Source: Desulfonema limicola
Lineage (GTDB): Bacteria > Desulfobacterota > Desulfobacteria > Desulfobacterales > Desulfosalsimonadaceae
Reading direction: 5' to 3'
NCBI GenBank assembly: GCA_020722245.1
Contig: DYLE01000080.1
Location: 1 to 9,998 of the forward strand
Length of the DNA: 9,998 nt
Shown here: positions 7,707 to 9,998 of the stretch, piece by piece
Position numbering within the stretch: the stretch's first letter is position 1
Layout: each line of letters begins with the position of its first letter
The notes under the pieces: model-generated
What the model was told of the DNA's origin: nothing
Seen by the model: only the letters and a program-made list of their open reading frames with translations
Database searches by the model: none
Program-made: the position numbers and the translations under genes

Positions 7707-8680
7707 GGCGGCGGTTTTCTCGGATTTTCGGCAACGGCAAACGCCGCTTCGGTCAACTCGCTGGGGATCAGCTCCCGGCGCATCTCTTCGGTTAAAGCCG
7801 CCATGGCGTACCACTGGCCCGAGGCTTGCGCCACGGTTTCCAGTGATCCGTCCGGAAGCAGGGCGCAGGCGGCTCCCGAGGCCCAAAAAAACATGCGCTT
7901 TTCAATCCGGCCCAGGACCTTTTCCCCCCGGCCTAAAAACACCAGTTTTTCCTTGCTGCTGATGCTTCGGAATAACCTGTAACTGAGCCGCACCGATACC
8001 CCGCCGCTGCGGGAGATGAAAAACCCGCCCCAGCCCATGGTTTCATCCAGAAGCGCTAAAAGGGCCATGGGATGAGCGAATCCGCCCCTTTGAAACCGGA
8101 AAAAGGTCTCCTGATCCTCAGGGTCGAATCCCGCGAAGGCGCAGGTAACCAGGCCGGAGGGACTCTGCCAGAGGTGGAACCGGCGCTTCAGGCCCGGCAG
8201 CTTCCGGTCCATACCGCAGACAAAACAGTTCCGGTAACAGGGGAGGGGGGCGAGGTTTTCAATCATGGCATCAAGGGTGGAGGGGACATAGTCCCGGACA
8301 TACGCATCGGGGAGACAGCCGGAACCGCCGAAGCCGATTTCGCCGGAAATATACGGCAGCGCGGCGCCGGTGACAATGATGGCGCCGGTGATTTTGCCCT
8401 CACCGGCTGCAGCTTCTACGATCACTTGGTCTCCGACCCTGGCGCCGGTTCCACCCATGCGAAAGTCGCAGCACAGGGGATAGGATAGTTTTTCGGATCC
8501 GATCACCTCAGCGTTTACGGCCTCGGCCAGTTCCAGAAGCGCGCCCATGCCGATGCCGCCGTGGGGAATATCCAACCAGCCTTCCTTGCCTGAATCCAGG
8601 GCCATTTCGGCGAAGACCCGGTCCCCCTGGGTTTTAAAATCCCTGTCCCCGAATAAAAATCCGTGTATGAAATCCTTCAT
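7703..8680 (-). CDS. Tandem hotdog-fold protein, possible acyl-CoA/ACP thioesterase
   Basis: A 325-residue cytoplasmic protein that appears to hold two hotdog domains. The first (about 1-115) has the IPHGGIGMGALLELAEA segment (38-54), typical of the central helix of acyl thioesterases and dehydratases. The second (about 150-295) opens with CYRNCFVCG (148-156) and has HPMALLALLDETMGWGGF (203-220), then strands RLSYRLFRSI (231-240) and KLVFLGRGEKVLGRIEKRMF (245-264), like PaaI-type thioesterases. H40/E50 and H203/E213 are candidate active-site residues. No signal peptide is visible. The ATG at 8680 overlaps the stop of an upstream open frame as ATGA, and AGAGG lies 9 bases before it. The operon promoter begins at its stop. 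Enzyme activity and substrate are not determined; a dehydratase or non-catalytic acyl-binding role is also possible. Confidence 0.65.
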   Translation of the reverse strand: MKDFIHGFLFGDRDFKTQGDRVFAEMALDSGKEGWLDIPHGGIGMGALLELAEAVNAEVIGSEKLSYPLCCDFRMGGTGARVGDQVIVEAAAGEGKITGAIIVTGAALPYISGEIGFGGSGCLPDAYVRDYVPSTLDAMIENLAPLPCYRNCFVCGMDRKLPGLKRRFHLWQSPSGLVTCAFAGFDPEDQETFFRFQRGGFAHPMALLALLDETMGWGGFFISRSGGVSVRLSYRLFRSISSKEKLVFLGRGEKVLGRIEKRMFFWASGAACALLPDGSLETVAQASGQWYAMAALTEEMRRELIPSELTEAAFAVAENPRKPPP

Positions 8681-8727
8681 TTTCCAGCGCCTCTGGTTAA
8701 TCGCCGGTTTTTTTCAGCGGGACTCAT
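8677..8727 (-). pseudogene. Possible 3' remnant of a gene once coupled to the hotdog gene
   Basis: The frame that ends with TGA at 8679-8677, overlapping the hotdog start as ATGA, has a plausible hydrophilic C-terminal tail (about 16 codons, MSPAEKNRRLTRGAGK). Further upstream the open frame runs antisense into the IS200 fragment and no longer looks like protein. One reading is that an insertion replaced or truncated an upstream partner gene. Equally, the overlap may be chance. The fragment is too short to assign to a family. Confidence 0.2.
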
Positions 8728-8747
8728 TTTTTTAGTTGTAATTAAAC

Positions 8748-8766
8748 CCACCGCTTTTAGCGGTGG
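8748..8766 (+). repeat. IS200-type left-end hairpin
   Basis: CCACCGCT (8748-8755) and AGCGGTGG (8759-8766) form a perfect 8-bp stem with a TTT loop. IS200/IS605 transposases recognise this sort of subterminal hairpin as single-stranded DNA. It is immediately preceded by the AT-rich TTAAAC segment usual at such ends. Confidence 0.7.
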
Positions 8767-8802
8767 ACCCGGAGAGGTTCTACCGATCCGGGGAGAAATA
8801 TT

Positions 8803-8856
8803 ATAGGTTCTTCCTCCGGGAAAGCCCCGAAGGGGTGAACTGGAGGAAGAACCTAT
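8803..8856 (+). promoter_or_regulatory. Hairpin sequestering the tnpA ribosome binding site
   Basis: ATAGGTTCTTCCTCC (8803-8817) and its exact reverse complement (8842-8856) form a perfect 15-bp stem. An inner mini-hairpin has CCCC (8825-8828) and GGGG (8832-8835). The 3' arm contains the GGAGG Shine-Dalgarno sequence (8842-8846) and runs into the ATG of tnpA at 8855. In IS200 such a leader structure is known to hide the ribosome site and keep transposase levels low. The arms are still perfect although the gene behind them is broken. Confidence 0.75.
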
Positions 8857-8990
8857 GCATGATTGATAAAGTTTATCGCACGTAAGATGGGATTGCAAAT
8901 ACCATGTTGTAATTCATGAGGCAGGGCGATGAATTCTTCGTAAAGGTAGAAATAGGCGGCAAGGACTGAAGAGAAAGGCGACCTGCCAAA
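8855..8990 (+). pseudogene. tnpA: tnpA 5' fragment, IS200/IS605-family transposase (degenerate)
   Basis: Translating from the ATG at 8855 gives MHD, two stops (TGA 8864-8866, TAA 8867-8869), then SLSHVRWDCKYHVV (8870-8911). This is the characteristic N-terminus of IS200-type Y1 transposases, whose usual start is MHD-Y-K-SLSH followed by WDCKYHVVF. The two stops replace the normal Tyr-Lys codons. After 8911 the frame is lost. Bases 8931-8960 can be aligned loosely with the family's next segment only with small deletions, and the catalytic HUH motif and Tyr are absent. The fragment cannot encode an active transposase. Confidence 0.75.
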
Positions 8991-9051
8991 ATTTCACGAA
9001 ACAGAATTTTTAACGGCATCTGCCGCTGGCGGCGAGTTTCGTGCAAAATTT
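8988..9051. repeat. Inverted repeat with alternative inner hairpins between the IS remnant and the cytochrome gene
   Basis: CACGAAAC (8995-9002) pairs exactly with GTTTCGTG (9036-9043). The flanks AAAATTT (8988-8994 and 9045-9051) extend the pairing with one bulge and one mismatch. Inside, CGGC/GCCG (9014-9017 with 9022-9025) and GCCGC/GCGGC (9022-9026 with 9029-9033) compete for the same bases. It lies about 70 bases past the cytochrome stop on the minus strand and could be that gene's terminator, since the stem is followed there by AAATTTT. It could also be a separate repeat element. Its nature is not settled. Confidence 0.4.
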
Positions 9052-9120
9052 AAGTATAAACACGGACATGGGGGATGTATCAGGGGATTTGTAATATAGT
9101 ATCCATCCCCGAGAAGTTTG

Positions 9121-9998
9121 TTATTTGAGGTTTTTGTGGAGGTTCTGCCAGTCATGGAGTTCGGTGATCGACTGGGAGAGTTGGTAGCGGCCCTCGGCAA
9201 ACGATCCATAGTCCCCCCCGCCGCCCATGGCTGCGGAAAACCGCACGGCGTTGGCGTAAAACAGCCATATGTCCGACCACTTTTTCTCCACCGCCTCGTC
9301 AAAGGGATTGCCGTTTTGGCCGGGGCCGACGGCCAGCCCGTTTTTCCAGATATCCTGCATGAGGAGGGTTGCGGTTTGGGTCTGTTGGTTGGTTTCTATA
9401 ATGGTATTTTCAAAACGGCCCCAGAATCCGTCCACCCAGGAGGTGTCGTGGCACGCCAGACAGGTTTTTTGCATGGTGGCGGTACGTGTGTTCTGCTCGT
9501 TCTTATCGATCAGAAATGATGCGGCGACTTTTCCATCAAGGCCTGTGGGCAAGGGCAATCCGTCTGAATTACGAATAGTGTTCGTATCCGGGGATTCAGG
9601 TTGGGGGTGGGCGTAAATCAGGCCGAAAATCCGCCAGGGCAGGCGGTCGGTCATCTGGTGGGTCCGCTCCACCACCGCTTCGCCATCGGTATTGACCAGC
9701 AGGCTGATGTGGCAGGCGGCACAGGTCGGAGCCGTAAAATCTTTGCCGATGGTCCAGGGAACGGGCTTAAAATCCCACGTCTTATTCAACGCCGAAAAAA
9801 TATTACCGTGTTTGCTGGCGGCATACACCTTGAAAGACGGCACATCCGGACCGGCGTGACATGCTTTACAGGTGTAAGGCTTTCGGGCCATCTCAATGGA
9901 AAACATATGGCGGGTATGACAGGCCGAGCAGGCGCCGAGGCTGCCGTCCAGATTGACTCGGCCCACGCCTTGATTGGGCCACCCGGCAATCCGGGGAA
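9121..9998 (-). CDS. Octahaem cytochrome c, hydroxylamine oxidoreductase (HAO) family, C-terminal part
   Basis: The frame is open to the window edge, so the N-terminus is missing; 291 residues are visible. Four CXXCH haem-binding sites are seen, at visible residues 23-27 (CSACH), 43-47 (CKACH), 92-96 (CAACH) and 179-183 (CLACH). The block GWPNQGVGRVNLDGSLGAC followed by RHMFSIEMARKP and then GPDVPSFKVYAASKHG is characteristic of the HAO family, periplasmic octahaem enzymes that oxidise hydroxylamine or, in many anaerobes, reduce nitrite or hydroxylamine. Haems 5-8 would be those visible; the catalytic haem-4 region lies outside the window. A GTG at 9966 is an internal Val codon, not the start. 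No C-terminal membrane anchor is seen. Whether the HAO cross-linking Tyr is present cannot be judged here. It is followed by the inverted repeat at 8988-9051. Confidence 0.85.
   Translation of the reverse strand, partial: PRIAGWPNQGVGRVNLDGSLGACSACHTRHMFSIEMARKPYTCKACHAGPDVPSFKVYAASKHGNIFSALNKTWDFKPVPWTIGKDFTAPTCAACHISLLVNTDGEAVVERTHQMTDRLPWRIFGLIYAHPQPESPDTNTIRNSDGLPLPTGLDGKVAASFLIDKNEQNTRTATMQKTCLACHDTSWVDGFWGRFENTIIETNQQTQTATLLMQDIWKNGLAVGPGQNGNPFDEAVEKKWSDIWLFYANAVRFSAAMGGGGDYGSFAEGRYQLSQSITELHDWQNLHKNLK

Larger units (their letters stand above)
8735..8990 (+). mobile_element. Left-end remnant of an IS200/IS605-family insertion sequence
   Basis: In the expected order for this family lie a left-end hairpin (8748-8766), a second long hairpin that includes the transposase ribosome site (8803-8856), and the 5' end of a tnpA-like frame (from 8855). 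There are no terminal inverted repeats or target duplication, which is normal for these single-strand transposing elements. The right end and most of tnpA are missing, so it is a fossil. Both boundaries are approximate: the left is placed near the T-run before the hairpin, the right where similarity fades. It lies antisense to its neighbours, between the cytochrome and hotdog genes. Confidence 0.75.

Noticed and set aside
8728..8898. N-terminal part of a 73-codon minus-strand frame running through the IS fragment
   Set aside because: It is antisense to the IS200 hairpins and tnpA start, with Ser/Gly/Pro-rich non-protein-like sequence. Only the last few codons are kept as a possible gene remnant.
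9071..9110. GGGGATG/CATCCCC inverted repeat as cytochrome terminator
   Set aside because: The 7-bp arms are separated by 26 bases with few further pairs and no adjacent T-run, so chance is as likely.
8994..9302. Minus-strand open frame of 102 codons overlapping the cytochrome 3' end
   Set aside because: It is out of frame with the cytochrome, which has clear family motifs, and its translation shows no domain or ribosome site.
1..9998. CRISPR array, tRNA, rRNA, toxin-antitoxin or phage-defence module
   Set aside because: No regularly spaced repeats, no tRNA-like cloverleaf and no defence-type domains were recognised anywhere in the window.

Overview
The window looks like chromosomal DNA of a Gram-negative anaerobe, most likely a sulfate-reducing Desulfobacterota (Desulfobacterales-type) bacterium. 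This is inferred from three things together: a TatT-like lipoprotein, a periplasmic multihaem cytochrome of the hydroxylamine oxidoreductase (HAO) family, and a DUF374-type lysophospholipid acyltransferase. No rRNA or other phylogenetic marker is present to prove it.

Layout. Bases 1-315 are a fairly AT-rich non-coding stretch with a good sigma70-type promoter near its right end. It drives the only plus-strand gene, a membrane acyltransferase (316-996). That gene converges on a long minus-strand operon, read from right to left: TatT-like lipoprotein (7549-6653), two dipeptide/oligopeptide-type ABC permeases (6656-5706 and 5709-4864), two ABC ATPases (4858-3893 and 3896-2913), and last a periplasmic family-5 solute-binding protein with a GTG start (2825-1041). 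Three of the first four junctions are 4-base ATGA stop/start overlaps and the other gap is 5 bases, so the first five genes are clearly one translationally coupled unit. The binding protein follows an 86-base spacer with an imperfect stem-loop. Together the operon encodes a complete peptide- or nickel-type importer plus one unusual partner, a TPR-like lipoprotein normally known from TRAP-type systems.

Upstream of the operon, on the same strand, lies a two-domain hotdog-fold protein (8680-7703), probably an acyl-CoA/ACP thioesterase or related enzyme. Its stop codon overlaps the -35 box of a probable operon promoter. Next comes a gene-poor stretch (8681-9120) that holds the left-end fragment of an IS200/IS605-family insertion sequence. 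Its left-end hairpin, the perfect 15-bp hairpin that buries the transposase ribosome binding site, and the first codons of tnpA are all recognisable, but the reading frame is dead (two stops at codons 4-5, then decay). A second inverted repeat lies at 8988-9051. The window ends inside the minus-strand HAO-family cytochrome gene, of which the C-terminal 291 residues and four CXXCH haem sites are visible.

No CRISPR array, tRNA, rRNA, phage or defence module was seen. The features most worth a second look are the TatT lipoprotein inside an ABC importer operon, the charged insertion in its binding protein, the IS200 fossil with intact RNA-structure elements, and the HAO-like cytochrome.
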